Source: Candidatus Blautia pullistercoris | GTDB lineage: Bacteria > Bacillota > Clostridia > Lachnospirales > Lachnospiraceae | DNA: 33,101 nucleotides | NCBI GenBank assembly: GCA_019114545.1 | Contig: DXFG01000263.1 | Span: 1-33,101 of the forward strand | Direction of reading: 5' to 3' | In this document: one piece after another, positions 1 through 7,934 of the stretch | How the letters are laid out: each line of letters starts with the position of its first letter | How positions within the stretch are numbered: the stretch's first letter is position 1 | The notes under the pieces: generated by a model | What the model was told of the DNA's origin: nothing | What the model saw: only the letters and a program-made list of their open reading frames with translations | The model's database searches: none | Made by a program: the position numbers and the translations under genes

Positions 1-87
1 CGCATAGTCAAACTCTGCTGCCTGTCCGATCACGATAGGGCCGGAACCGATCATCAATACTTTTTTAATATCCGGATTTCTTGGCAT
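1..87 (-). CDS. carB: Carbamoyl-phosphate synthase large subunit, N-terminal fragment (runs off window)
   Basis: Reverse complement of 1-87 translates [29 protein letters not shown], the typical CarB N-terminus; its ATG overlaps the carA stop (TAATG). Confidence 0.93.
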   Translation of the reverse strand, partial: MPRNPDIKKVLMIGSGPIVIGQAAEFDYA

Positions 88-1160
88 TACTCTGTCACCT
101 CCATCATTTTAATGAAACGGTCAAATAAGTATCCGGAGTCCTGAGGTCCGGGGCAGGCTTCCGGATGGAACTGTACGGTAAAAATATTTTTCCCTACATA
201 TTTCAGTCCTTCGTTGGTCTTATCATTTACGTTCTCAAAAGCCGGAACTGCGATCTTAGGATCCAGAGTCTCAGTATCCACCACATATCCATGGTTCTGA
301 GAAGAAATATAAACCCTTCCTGTCTCCAGATCTTTTACCGGATGGTTTCCGCCTCTGTGGCCGTATTTCATTTTCTTAGTATCTGCGCCGGTAGCCAGAG
401 CCATAAGCTGATGTCCCAGGCAGATGGCAAAAATAGGGGTCTGGGAATCATACAGCTTCCGGATCTCTTTAATGATCTGGGTACACTCTTTGGGATCTCC
501 AGGTCCGTTAGAAAGCATAATGCCGTCAGGCTGGTCCTTCAGGATCTCCTCCGCTTTAGTAAAAGCCGGATAAACAGTAACCTGGCAGCCTCTTTTATTT
601 AAAGATTCTGCGATATTTTCTTTGGCACCGAAGTCCATAAGCGCCACCTTCGGTCCATCTCCCTTAAGGATCGTTTTTTCCTCGCAGGTAACCTTCTCTA
701 CCACTTTTCCTGTTGTATAGGCATGAAGTTTCGGAATCACTTCCTCCAGTTTAAAATCCGGATTGGTGGTAATCATACCATTCATGGTTCCCTTCTCCCT
801 GAGGATTCTGGTAAGGGCCCTGGTATCGATTCCTGCAATACCTGGAATATCGTATCGTTTCAAAAAGTTCTGAATTGTATCTTCACAGCGGAAGTTGCTT
901 GGAATACGGGATAATTCTCTTACAATATACCCGTCGGGCCATGGTCTCAAAGATTCCTGGTCCTCATAGCAGATACCATAATTTCCAATCAATGGATATG
1001 TCATGCAGACTGCCTGTCCGGCATAAGAAGGGTCTGTAAGTACTTCCAGATAACCAGTCATAGAGGTGTTAAAAACAATCTCGCTGATGACTTCTCTCTT
1101 GCAGCCAATGCTGGTACCTGTGAAGACGGTCCCATCTTCCAGTATCAAAAATGCTTTCAT
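87..1160 (-). CDS. carA: Carbamoyl-phosphate synthase small subunit (glutamine amidotransferase)
   Basis: [19 protein letters not shown]..., class I amidotransferase motif [14 protein letters not shown]-terminal [16 protein letters not shown] can extend to 1271, see findings. Confidence 0.95.
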   Translation of the reverse strand: MKAFLILEDGTVFTGTSIGCKREVISEIVFNTSMTGYLEVLTDPSYAGQAVCMTYPLIGNYGICYEDQESLRPWPDGYIVRELSRIPSNFRCEDTIQNFLKRYDIPGIAGIDTRALTRILREKGTMNGMITTNPDFKLEEVIPKLHAYTTGKVVEKVTCEEKTILKGDGPKVALMDFGAKENIAESLNKRGCQVTVYPAFTKAEEILKDQPDGIMLSNGPGDPKECTQIIKEIRKLYDSQTPIFAICLGHQLMALATGADTKKMKYGHRGGNHPVKDLETGRVYISSQNHGYVVDTETLDPKIAVPAFENVNDKTNEGLKYVGKNIFTVQFHPEACPGPQDSGYLFDRFIKMMEVTE

Positions 1161-1313
1161 TCTTTCACCTGTCTCCCTTTCTGTTCTTTTCATCTTACTG
1201 CCAGGATCAAAGGTCTTGTATAAAACATCCTCCAAATCCATAAATCTGGGGACTGGAAATCCTCCTGGCATCCCGGCCTCCTAAAAAGCCCTAAAATTCC
1301 CCAAATTGTAAAA

Positions 1314-1342
1314 AGTGTATCATAACACACTATTTTTTTCAA
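1314..1342 (-). promoter_or_regulatory. Probable sigma-A promoter of carAB
   Basis: On minus strand: TTGAAA (1337-1342), 17-bp spacer, TACACT (1314-1319). Confidence 0.6.
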
Positions 1343-1387
1343 CCTTTTTTACAGAATCTATTGAGTAAAACTTTTTTTAATTTTTAC

Positions 1388-1416
1388 TTGACAATTTCAG
1401 ACAAATCCTTTAATAT
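1388..1416 (+). promoter_or_regulatory. Probable sigma-A promoter of first tRNA-Leu
   Basis: TTGACA (1388-1393), 17-bp spacer, TAATAT (1411-1416), about 40 bp upstream of the tRNA. Confidence 0.75.
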
Positions 1417-1455
1417 ATATTTTGCGCTTACGAAAACGCAAAACTTCATAAAGAT

Positions 1456-1539
1456 GCAGGAGTGGCGGAATTGGCAGACGCGCAGGCTTCAGGTGCCTGT
1501 GGTAGCAATATCGTGTGGGTTCAAGTCCCATCTCCTGCA
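1456..1539 (+). tRNA. tRNA-Leu (anticodon CAG), copy 1
   Basis: 84 nt; acceptor stem GCAGGAG/CTCCTGC plus A73; anticodon stem CAGGC-TTCAGGT-GCCTG; GGTTCAAGTCC T-arm; long variable arm; no encoded CCA. Confidence 0.95.
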
Positions 1540-1546
1540 TGAAGAA

Positions 1547-1579
1547 AACCTCAGATGGAAAATATCTGAGGTTTTTTCT
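1547..1579 (+). terminator. Rho-independent terminator after tRNA-Leu copy 1
   Basis: AACCTCAGAT-ggaaaat-ATCTGAGGTT followed by TTTTCTTG. Confidence 0.8.
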
Positions 1580-1684
1580 TGTCTCTTATTGTCGTCGCAG
1601 CCAGACTTCTGACGATAAATTTTCTTATATTTTAATACATTTAGAAATTCAGAAATTATTTGAAAATAAAATTCAAATTTCCTG

Positions 1685-1713
1685 TTGACAAATCTCCGGT
1701 TATCGTGTATTAT
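1685..1713 (+). promoter_or_regulatory. Probable sigma-A promoter of second tRNA-Leu
   Basis: TTGACA (1685-1690), 17-bp spacer, TATTAT (1708-1713). Confidence 0.75.
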
Positions 1714-1822
1714 ATCTCTTGTGCTCAGGAGCACACAGTCAAAGACCCTTGCGGCAGTCGTCAAATGGTCATGCAAGCATGTCCGCTTGATTCGTTGCCC
1801 GCAGGAATAAAATATCAGAAAT

Positions 1823-1906
1823 GCAGGAGTGGCGGAATTGGCAGACGCGCAGGCTTCAGGTGCCTGTGGTAGCAATATCGTGTGGGTTCAAGTCCCATCT
1901 CCTGCA
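1823..1906 (+). tRNA. tRNA-Leu (anticodon CAG), copy 2
   Basis: Sequence identical over 84 nt to 1456-1539. Confidence 0.95.
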
Positions 1907-1921
1907 TCTTTTTTGTCTTTT

Positions 1922-1965
1922 ATCCGGTTACGGAAGTATGATTCTTCCATGACCGGATTTTTCTT
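1922..1965 (+). terminator. Probable terminator after tRNA-Leu copy 2
   Basis: ATCCGGT...GGAAG...CTTCC...ACCGGAT followed by TTTTTCTTT. Confidence 0.65.
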
Positions 1966-1984
1966 TATCTCCCAAAGTAAAAAA

Positions 1985-2043
1985 GAAACTGCCGCATTAA
2001 TCAACATCGAGAATATTAATCAATGCGGCAGCTGCTTTTTTAT
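1985..2043 (-). terminator. Hairpin terminator, probably bidirectional, downstream of clpX-like gene
   Basis: CTGCCGCATT/AATGCGGCAG arms; flanked by T-rich sequence on both strands (TTTCTTTTTTA on minus, GCTTTTTTA on plus). Confidence 0.65.
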
Positions 2044-2113
2044 ACTTTATATTGCCTTTTTGCCTGTCCTCACTGTACAAGGATCAGGATGTATCCGGCA
2101 GGCCGGTACAGAT

Positions 2114-3571
2114 TTAATTTCTTTCCTGCATCTCCAGCTGAGGCAGCTCCTGTCCTCTCAGCAAAATCTTGGGACCTCCTGTGTGCTGGATGTACTCTTT
2201 GGTAATGATCACTTCTCCGATACTGTCGTCTTTCGGTATCTCATACATGATATCCAGCATATATTCCTCCAGGATGGCCCGCAGCGCTCTGGCACCGGTG
2301 TGTTTCTCCATGGACATATCCGCAATAGCCTCCAGGGCTCCCTGTTCAAACTCCAGTTTTACTTCATCCATGGCCAAAAGCTTCTGGTACTGCTTTAAAA
2401 TGGCATTTTTCGGCTCCTTGAGAATTTCTACCAGCATATCTCTTGTTAGGCCTTTTAAGGCAAAAATCACAGGCAGACGTCCCAGAAACTCCGGGATCAT
2501 GCCAAACTTTCTCAGATCATCTACCGTTACCTTTTCCAGAAGACTGTCGTCATGATCATATTTATCTTTCAGATCTGCCTGGAATCCGATAGAAGCTGTC
2601 TTATTCAGACGCTCCTTTACAATCTCCTCCAGATCCGGGAACGCGCCGCCGCAGATAAACAGAATATTTCTGGTATCTACTGTAGTAAGAGGGACCATGG
2701 CATTCTTGCTGTTGGCACCTACCGGGACCTCGATCTCACTGCCTTCCAGAAGCTTCAGCATTCCCTGCTGGACCGCCTCCCCGCTCACATCTCTCTGGTT
2801 GGTATTTTTCTTTTTGGCGATCTTGTCTATTTCATCTATGAAGATAATTCCATGCTCTGCCTTCTCCACATCATTGTCTGCAGCAGCCAGCAGTTTGCTG
2901 ACCACACTTTCAATATCGTCTCCGATATATCCCGCTTCCGTCAGAGATGTGGCATCGGTAATTGCCAGAGGCACATCCAGAAGCCTTGCAAGGGTCTTTA
3001 CCATATAAGTCTTGCCGCTTCCGGTAGGACCGATCATAAGCATGTTGGATTTCTCGATCTCCACATCATCGGTATTTTCTGCAAAAACTCTTTTATAATG
3101 ATTATAGACAGCCACAGACATTACTTTCTTCGCATGTTCCTGTCCGATCACATACTCGTCCAGACTGGCTTTAATCTTATGCGGAGCAGGAATACTTTTG
3201 ATATCAAATACCTTTGGCGCTACTTTTTCCTTGGGCTTCTCCTGTCTCTTTTTCACTTTTTGTCTGTTGGGGATCTGATTCTGAAGGGAACTCAAGTCGA
3301 TCATGCTGATATTGGGCATGTTTGGTATATTTTTCATCAGCTCATCATAATTGATATTGCTGTTATTCATAGTATCAAAGCTTCGCTGCATACAGTCTGT
3401 GCAGATATGGATATTATTGGGAAGATCGATCATCTTTCCGGCTTTGCTCTCCGGCCGTCTGCACATAAAACAAATTTTTTCATAAGAATCCTTATTTTTC
3501 TTATCAGAAGAAGTGGTTTCTAAATATTCTTTATCATCTGACATATCCGTTCTCTCTCTTTCCTCTATCAA
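2114..3571 (-). CDS. clpX: ClpX-like AAA+ protease ATPase subunit (divergent)
   Basis: N-terminal C4 zinc-binding domain (CFMCRRPESKAG...ICTDCMQ), Walker A GPTGSGKT, Walker B IIFIDEIDKI, SIGF loop, GARALRAILEE sensor 2. May start at MSDDKEYLETT rather than MIEERERTD. Confidence 0.88.
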   Translation of the reverse strand: MIEERERTDMSDDKEYLETTSSDKKNKDSYEKICFMCRRPESKAGKMIDLPNNIHICTDCMQRSFDTMNNSNINYDELMKNIPNMPNISMIDLSSLQNQIPNRQKVKKRQEKPKEKVAPKVFDIKSIPAPHKIKASLDEYVIGQEHAKKVMSVAVYNHYKRVFAENTDDVEIEKSNMLMIGPTGSGKTYMVKTLARLLDVPLAITDATSLTEAGYIGDDIESVVSKLLAAADNDVEKAEHGIIFIDEIDKIAKKKNTNQRDVSGEAVQQGMLKLLEGSEIEVPVGANSKNAMVPLTTVDTRNILFICGGAFPDLEEIVKERLNKTASIGFQADLKDKYDHDDSLLEKVTVDDLRKFGMIPEFLGRLPVIFALKGLTRDMLVEILKEPKNAILKQYQKLLAMDEVKLEFEQGALEAIADMSMEKHTGARALRAILEEYMLDIMYEIPKDDSIGEVIITKEYIQHTGGPKILLRGQELPQLEMQERN

Positions 3572-3605
3572 ATCTATCCTGATATTTAAACTATTTGACT
3601 CCAGT

Positions 3606-3634
3606 ATCTTATCATAAATCTATCGGCCTAACAA
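3606..3634 (-). promoter_or_regulatory. Probable promoter of clpX-like gene
   Basis: On minus strand: TTGTTA (3629-3634), 17-bp spacer, TAAGAT (3606-3611). Confidence 0.5.
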
Positions 3635-3656
3635 GTAAACTTTTTATAAATAGGAA

Positions 3657-3699
3657 CAGGCAGTGTCCCGAAACTCTGATATGTTCCGGCCGCTGCCTG
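3657..3699. terminator. Probable hairpin terminator between htrA and clpX-like gene
   Basis: CAGGCAG/CTGCCTG with an inner 6-bp helix that includes one G-U pair; TCTTTTTC follows on the plus strand, weaker T-rich tract on minus. Confidence 0.45.
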
Positions 3700-3739
3700 C
3701 TCTTTTTCGTTTAGCTGTCCTTATTCGTTTCGTTATTGG

Positions 3740-5446
3740 TTATTGCCCGCTCTGGGAAGAACTCTGGGCATCGCTTTTTGCTCCCAGGGTAACCGTCAGG
3801 GTCTGTTCCTGATACTGGCCGCCTTCAGCCCTGGCCACAACAACCTCTACCTGCTCACCAGCCCTATAATAAGACAGCTGGTTGGTAAGATTATCGTAGG
3901 TCTGTACCGTAGTACCGTCAAACTGCTGGATAATATCTCCACTCTGGATACCTGCCTGGTCTGCAGGACCGCCTTCTTCTACGTCACGGACAAAAACGCC
4001 TACCGGCATGTTATACATTTCTTCTGTATTGCTGGAAACATCCAGACATGTAATTCCCAGATAAGCCGCCTGGCTTTCGTCTTCTACTTTCTCTCTGGTC
4101 TCTTTACTCATCAGTTCTTCAAGGATCGGTTCCGCACGGCTGATCGGAATCGCAAATCCCATACCCTCTACAGAACTGGAAGCAATCTTGGAAGAATTAA
4201 TTCCTACAACTTCTCCATTCATATTCAGAAGAGCTCCACCGCTGTTTCCTGGATTGATAGCTGCGTCTGTCTGGATAAATGTGCCATTCACATCCTCTGA
4301 ATTTACCTGTTTATTCAGAGCACTTACATACCCGGAAGTTACCGACTGGCCATATCCCAGAGCATTTCCGATAGCAACTACCTGCTCGCCAACTATCAGA
4401 TCATCCGAGCTTCCCAGGTTTGCCACTGTGATCTCATTGCGGACATCTTCCGGTATATCGGAAATATTTACGGAAACCACCGCAAGATCATTGTCTACAT
4501 CTGTACCTTTTATCTGTGCAGCTACTGCAGTACCGCCTTCCAGGTCAGCGCTTGTATCGCCTGACTGGGAACTGGTATTTGTTACGTCACTTGAGGATCC
4601 GGCTGCCGTACCGTCCTGATTGGTAAAGCAAACGCTCAGGCTGGTAGCTCCCTCTACCACATGATTGTTGGTTGCGATGAGAAGTTCTGTATCATTCTGT
4701 CCTACAATAATACCGGATCCGCTGCTCTCCTGTTCCTGGGTCTGGCCTTCGCCGCCGTATCCGAAAAAGTATCCATAATAATTAGGAATCTCCTGTACGC
4801 TGATACTTGTAATGGCTACGATCGATGGCATAACATTGGCAGCCACCTGAGAAACCGTTCCCTGGCCTGACGTTCCGCTGTCAGAAGAAGTACTGCTGCT
4901 GTCTGTATTGGTCAACTGGGCCTGGGCGATCTGGGTGGTTTCTTCCGGCATTAACTGGCCGCCTACATAATTTACGCCCTGGAACACAACACCTGCCACC
5001 AAGCCGAACACTGCTGCACAGGCTGCTGCAAATCCAAGTTTTCTTGCAGTGCCGGAACCATTTCCTTTTTTCTTCTTTTCTTTCCGTTCCGGAGAAATGG
5101 GAGATGCAAACTGGTAAGAACTATATTTGTTTTTTTCACTTCCCGCTTTTTCTTTCTCCGGATCAGCGGCAGACTTTTCTGTAAATCCGCCGGCGCTTTC
5201 TCTTCTGGGCTCAGAGGCCTTCCGATAAGTATGGGCGTAATAAGGGTTCTCCTCGCTGGGCGCTTCCTGAGGCTCCTGGCTGGTCTGCCGGGGTTCTTCT
5301 GCCTTTTTCTCTGTCTCCTCCGGATTTCTCATAACAAAAGATTCTCCTTTTGTATAAGCGTCATCTCTGGAATTTCCCATAGAATTTTCCGCTCCCTTTT
5401 CCGGTTCATTATCTGTATCATTTATATTTTTAAATTCATCACTCAT
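3740..5446 (-). CDS. HtrA/DegP-family membrane-anchored serine protease with C-terminal PDZ domain
   Basis: Single TM helix (LGFAAACAAVFGLVAGVVF), catalytic motifs TNNHVVEGA, DNDLAVV and NPGNSGGALLN, then PDZ region (GVFVRDVEEGGPADQAGIQSGDIIQQFDG). Confidence 0.93.
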   Translation of the reverse strand: MSDEFKNINDTDNEPEKGAENSMGNSRDDAYTKGESFVMRNPEETEKKAEEPRQTSQEPQEAPSEENPYYAHTYRKASEPRRESAGGFTEKSAADPEKEKAGSEKNKYSSYQFASPISPERKEKKKKGNGSGTARKLGFAAACAAVFGLVAGVVFQGVNYVGGQLMPEETTQIAQAQLTNTDSSSTSSDSGTSGQGTVSQVAANVMPSIVAITSISVQEIPNYYGYFFGYGGEGQTQEQESSGSGIIVGQNDTELLIATNNHVVEGATSLSVCFTNQDGTAAGSSSDVTNTSSQSGDTSADLEGGTAVAAQIKGTDVDNDLAVVSVNISDIPEDVRNEITVANLGSSDDLIVGEQVVAIGNALGYGQSVTSGYVSALNKQVNSEDVNGTFIQTDAAINPGNSGGALLNMNGEVVGINSSKIASSSVEGMGFAIPISRAEPILEELMSKETREKVEDESQAAYLGITCLDVSSNTEEMYNMPVGVFVRDVEEGGPADQAGIQSGDIIQQFDGTTVQTYDNLTNQLSYYRAGEQVEVVVARAEGGQYQEQTLTVTLGAKSDAQSSSQSGQ

Positions 5447-5483
5447 ATTCTATGCATCCTTTCCTCAATTAAGCTCTTTTTCT

Positions 5484-5527
5484 TTTTTACATGACTAAGT
5501 CTATCAGTCAATTGTGTTCAAATTGTG
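5484..5527 (-). promoter_or_regulatory. Probable htrA promoter with upstream direct repeat
   Basis: On minus strand: CACAATT-TGAA-CACAATT immediately upstream of and overlapping TTGACT (-35, 5506-5511), weak -10 TAAAAA (16-bp spacing). Confidence 0.45.
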
Positions 5528-5553
5528 ATGAAAAAACAAAGAAAAAGTGAAAT

Positions 5554-6471
5554 TCAATTCCTGTTTTTCCAATAACCGGGATTCATGGTACATTTCATGA
5601 TCAGCGTCTTTGGCAGCCTTTTATAGCTTTTCCCCAGCCGATATCCCAGGAATTTAAAACCACTGCTCATGATAAGAGAAGGGATGAGCCGGAACTTTCT
5701 TTTTTTCATCAGATATCCTGCCGTATTTTTTACCAGCCGAAGCCCCTCTCCTTCTGAGGGAACGCCTTTAAAGATTTCCGGATGATCTGCCTGAGACACT
5801 GCCAGATCAAAGTTTCTCCGGAATTGCTGCCCCCATGTATAATTATGAGAGTGGATCACTCTGGCATCCGCTGCATAGAAAACAGCATAGCCCTTTTTCA
5901 CCATATTTCCGGCCATGACCATATCTTCATTAAAAATAGCAGGAAAAGAAAATCCCCCCATTTCTTCATAAACTTTTTTCCGGTATGCCGCACATACATT
6001 GGAACAGAAATAAGTTTTGATCCCCAATTCCGGCAGATCTTCTTTTGTCTTTTTCCTGCTTTCTCCGGGATAATTAAAGGACCGGGTATAGCTTTCAATG
6101 AGACGGCAGTCTTTATCGGGAAGCTGTCTTCCATATACCGCTCCGATCTGTGGATCTTTAAAAGGCTTCAGAAGATGTTCCAGGGTATATCTGTCGGCCG
6201 GCACTGCATCCTGGGTAAAATAAACCAGAAATTCACTGTCTGTCATCCCGGCCGCCTGAGCTCTGGTTTTTCCGTGATCAAATTCCTCCTTGGTAATATG
6301 GAATACTTTTGCTCCTTTCACCCCGCCGATCATAGAATCCTTCCAAAACTTTTTCTCTGTGTTCATGATGATAACCTGATCCGGTAAAAGTGTCTGCTTT
6401 TTCAGACTTTCCATCAGCCCGGAAAACTTTTCTCCCGGTTTATATGTGGGCACTATCACAGTAACGCTCAT
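5554..6471 (-). CDS. GT2-family glycosyltransferase (rhamnosyltransferase-like)
   Basis: MSVTVIVPTYKPGEKFSGLMESLKKQTLLPDQVIIMNTE...FDHGKTRAQAA...VYFTQDAVPAD; AAGGAG RBS 7 nt before ATG. Confidence 0.88.
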   Translation of the reverse strand: MSVTVIVPTYKPGEKFSGLMESLKKQTLLPDQVIIMNTEKKFWKDSMIGGVKGAKVFHITKEEFDHGKTRAQAAGMTDSEFLVYFTQDAVPADRYTLEHLLKPFKDPQIGAVYGRQLPDKDCRLIESYTRSFNYPGESRKKTKEDLPELGIKTYFCSNVCAAYRKKVYEEMGGFSFPAIFNEDMVMAGNMVKKGYAVFYAADARVIHSHNYTWGQQFRRNFDLAVSQADHPEIFKGVPSEGEGLRLVKNTAGYLMKKRKFRLIPSLIMSSGFKFLGYRLGKSYKRLPKTLIMKCTMNPGYWKNRN

Positions 6472-6565
6472 AAATTTTCTCCTTTAAAATTCTTTCACTG
6501 TCCGTTGCCGGTCGGATGCCCGCCTGTGCAAGCAGGGTGGCCGCCCGGCCGTCGTATTGCGCAAA

Positions 6566-6603
6566 AAGAACAGGAAGCATATTTAAACAACTTCCTGTTC
6601 TTT
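6566..6603. terminator. Bidirectional-looking hairpin terminator between LCP gene and glycosyltransferase
   Basis: AAAAAGAACAGGAAG-loop-CTTCCTGTTCTTTTT; near-perfect inverted repeat with A/T tracts on both ends. Confidence 0.75.
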
Positions 6604-6650
6604 TTAAAGGGAATTATGCAGACCTCCGTGCAGAAAACAGAAAGTCCTGC

Positions 6651-7916
6651 CTAATATGTTTCGTCTTGTATATCATAACTGCTTTCCTCTTCCGTACCAT
6701 AACCGTAACTGTCTTCCGAGGTCTCTCCTCCGCTGCTTTCCGAACTGTCACTGGAGGAACTGTTGTCGTCCAGAAGATATTTTCTCTCATCTGCCACATA
6801 ACTTTCCCCGAATCCGGTGCGATCCACAATAAAATCACTGCGTACAGTTACCGTTTCAGAGGGCTGGTAATCCTCGTCTGAGAATAAGAATTCGTGAAGA
6901 TATTTCACATTTGTCTCCAAAGTGGTGGGAATGATACAGTCCAGACCGGTAACCGGTTCTGTCCGGTCGGCTCCCATTACATAGTCTACAGGGAATCCGG
7001 TATTTTCTCCCATATTATAAGTCAGAATGCTCGTTCCCAGCCGTATCAGCTCGGATTTGGAAAAGTTTGTCTGGATAAGGGGGAAAACCTGATCTACAAT
7101 ATCGCTGAGGGTACTGAAATTAGCAGACTTCGCCTTATCTGCCAGCATATTTAATACCAGCCGCTGTCTCTCCGTTCTTCCCTGATCCCCGGAAGCAGTC
7201 TGCCGGATACGGCAGTAGGCAGTAACCTGTACGCCATTCAGATGGTAGGTTCCTATAATCTGGGATTGATCATCCGGAGCCGGGTCTGGTTTTTCAATAG
7301 GCGTATAATCCATACCTGTCTGTTCGGAGGTCTCTACGCAATGATTGTTCATATGTTCAATTTCTTCGTAAGACATGGGAATATCCAGTCCTCCCAGACA
7401 ATCCACTACCGTAGCCATGGCACTGAAATCCACAGATACATAATTCTGTATATCCAGATCCATATTGGTGTTCATCATATTAATCGCCTGTACCGGGCCG
7501 CCCCGAAGATAGGCAGAATTGCATTTGTTATAAATACCGTTTCCATACTCGTCTTCGTCCACCCGCATATAAGTATCCCGGTAAAGAGATACCAGCCGCA
7601 CTTCTTTGGTATCATTGTTGATACTGGCTATTATGGCAGTGTCGCTGTTGCCGTACAACCCTTCATCCTCTGACCGCTTATCCACCCCAAACAGGGCAAT
7701 ATTCGTATAGCCGCTGAGGACTTCACTTCCGGCTACTGTCTCATTGATCTGCACTTCCTGGTCATTTTCCGTCTGTACAAAATTCAGCTTATCCATTCTC
7801 TTATTGATCTGGGTATAAAGAAACAGAACTCCTACCAGCAGGACCAGTACAAGAATCTCAAATCCGAAAAGAATCTTTCTCCCCAGGTGTCTTTTCTTTT
7901 TTTTCATCTTAGACAT
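6651..7916 (-). CDS. LytR-CpsA-Psr (LCP) family cell-wall glycopolymer ligase
   Basis: N-terminal TM helix, then NIALFGVDKR, GNSDTAIIASIN, VRLVSLYRDTYM, VDCLGGLDIPM and RIRQTASGDQGRTERQR, typical LCP motifs. Confidence 0.93.
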   Translation of the reverse strand: MSKMKKKKRHLGRKILFGFEILVLVLLVGVLFLYTQINKRMDKLNFVQTENDQEVQINETVAGSEVLSGYTNIALFGVDKRSEDEGLYGNSDTAIIASINNDTKEVRLVSLYRDTYMRVDEDEYGNGIYNKCNSAYLRGGPVQAINMMNTNMDLDIQNYVSVDFSAMATVVDCLGGLDIPMSYEEIEHMNNHCVETSEQTGMDYTPIEKPDPAPDDQSQIIGTYHLNGVQVTAYCRIRQTASGDQGRTERQRLVLNMLADKAKSANFSTLSDIVDQVFPLIQTNFSKSELIRLGTSILTYNMGENTGFPVDYVMGADRTEPVTGLDCIIPTTLETNVKYLHEFLFSDEDYQPSETVTVRSDFIVDRTGFGESYVADERKYLLDDNSSSSDSSESSGGETSEDSYGYGTEEESSYDIQDETY

Positions 7917-7934
7917 GTTCGCTCCCCTTTATTC

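Noticed and set aside
1456-1906. tRNA pair as att sites of an integrated element
   Set aside because: Only about 280 bp lies between the copies and it contains no integrase or cargo; both copies are full-length with separate promoters.
1829-2398. Plus-strand ORF MAELADAQASGACGSNIVWVQVPSPAS (189 aa) and ORFs 1361-1612, 1660-1872, 1489-1875
   Set aside because: These ORFs overlap the tRNA-Leu genes and their terminators; MAELADAQASGAC is a familiar conceptual translation of tRNA-Leu.
2552-3523. 323-aa plus-strand ORF
   Set aside because: Antisense to the conserved clpX-like gene; no recognisable domains, composition typical of a shadow ORF.
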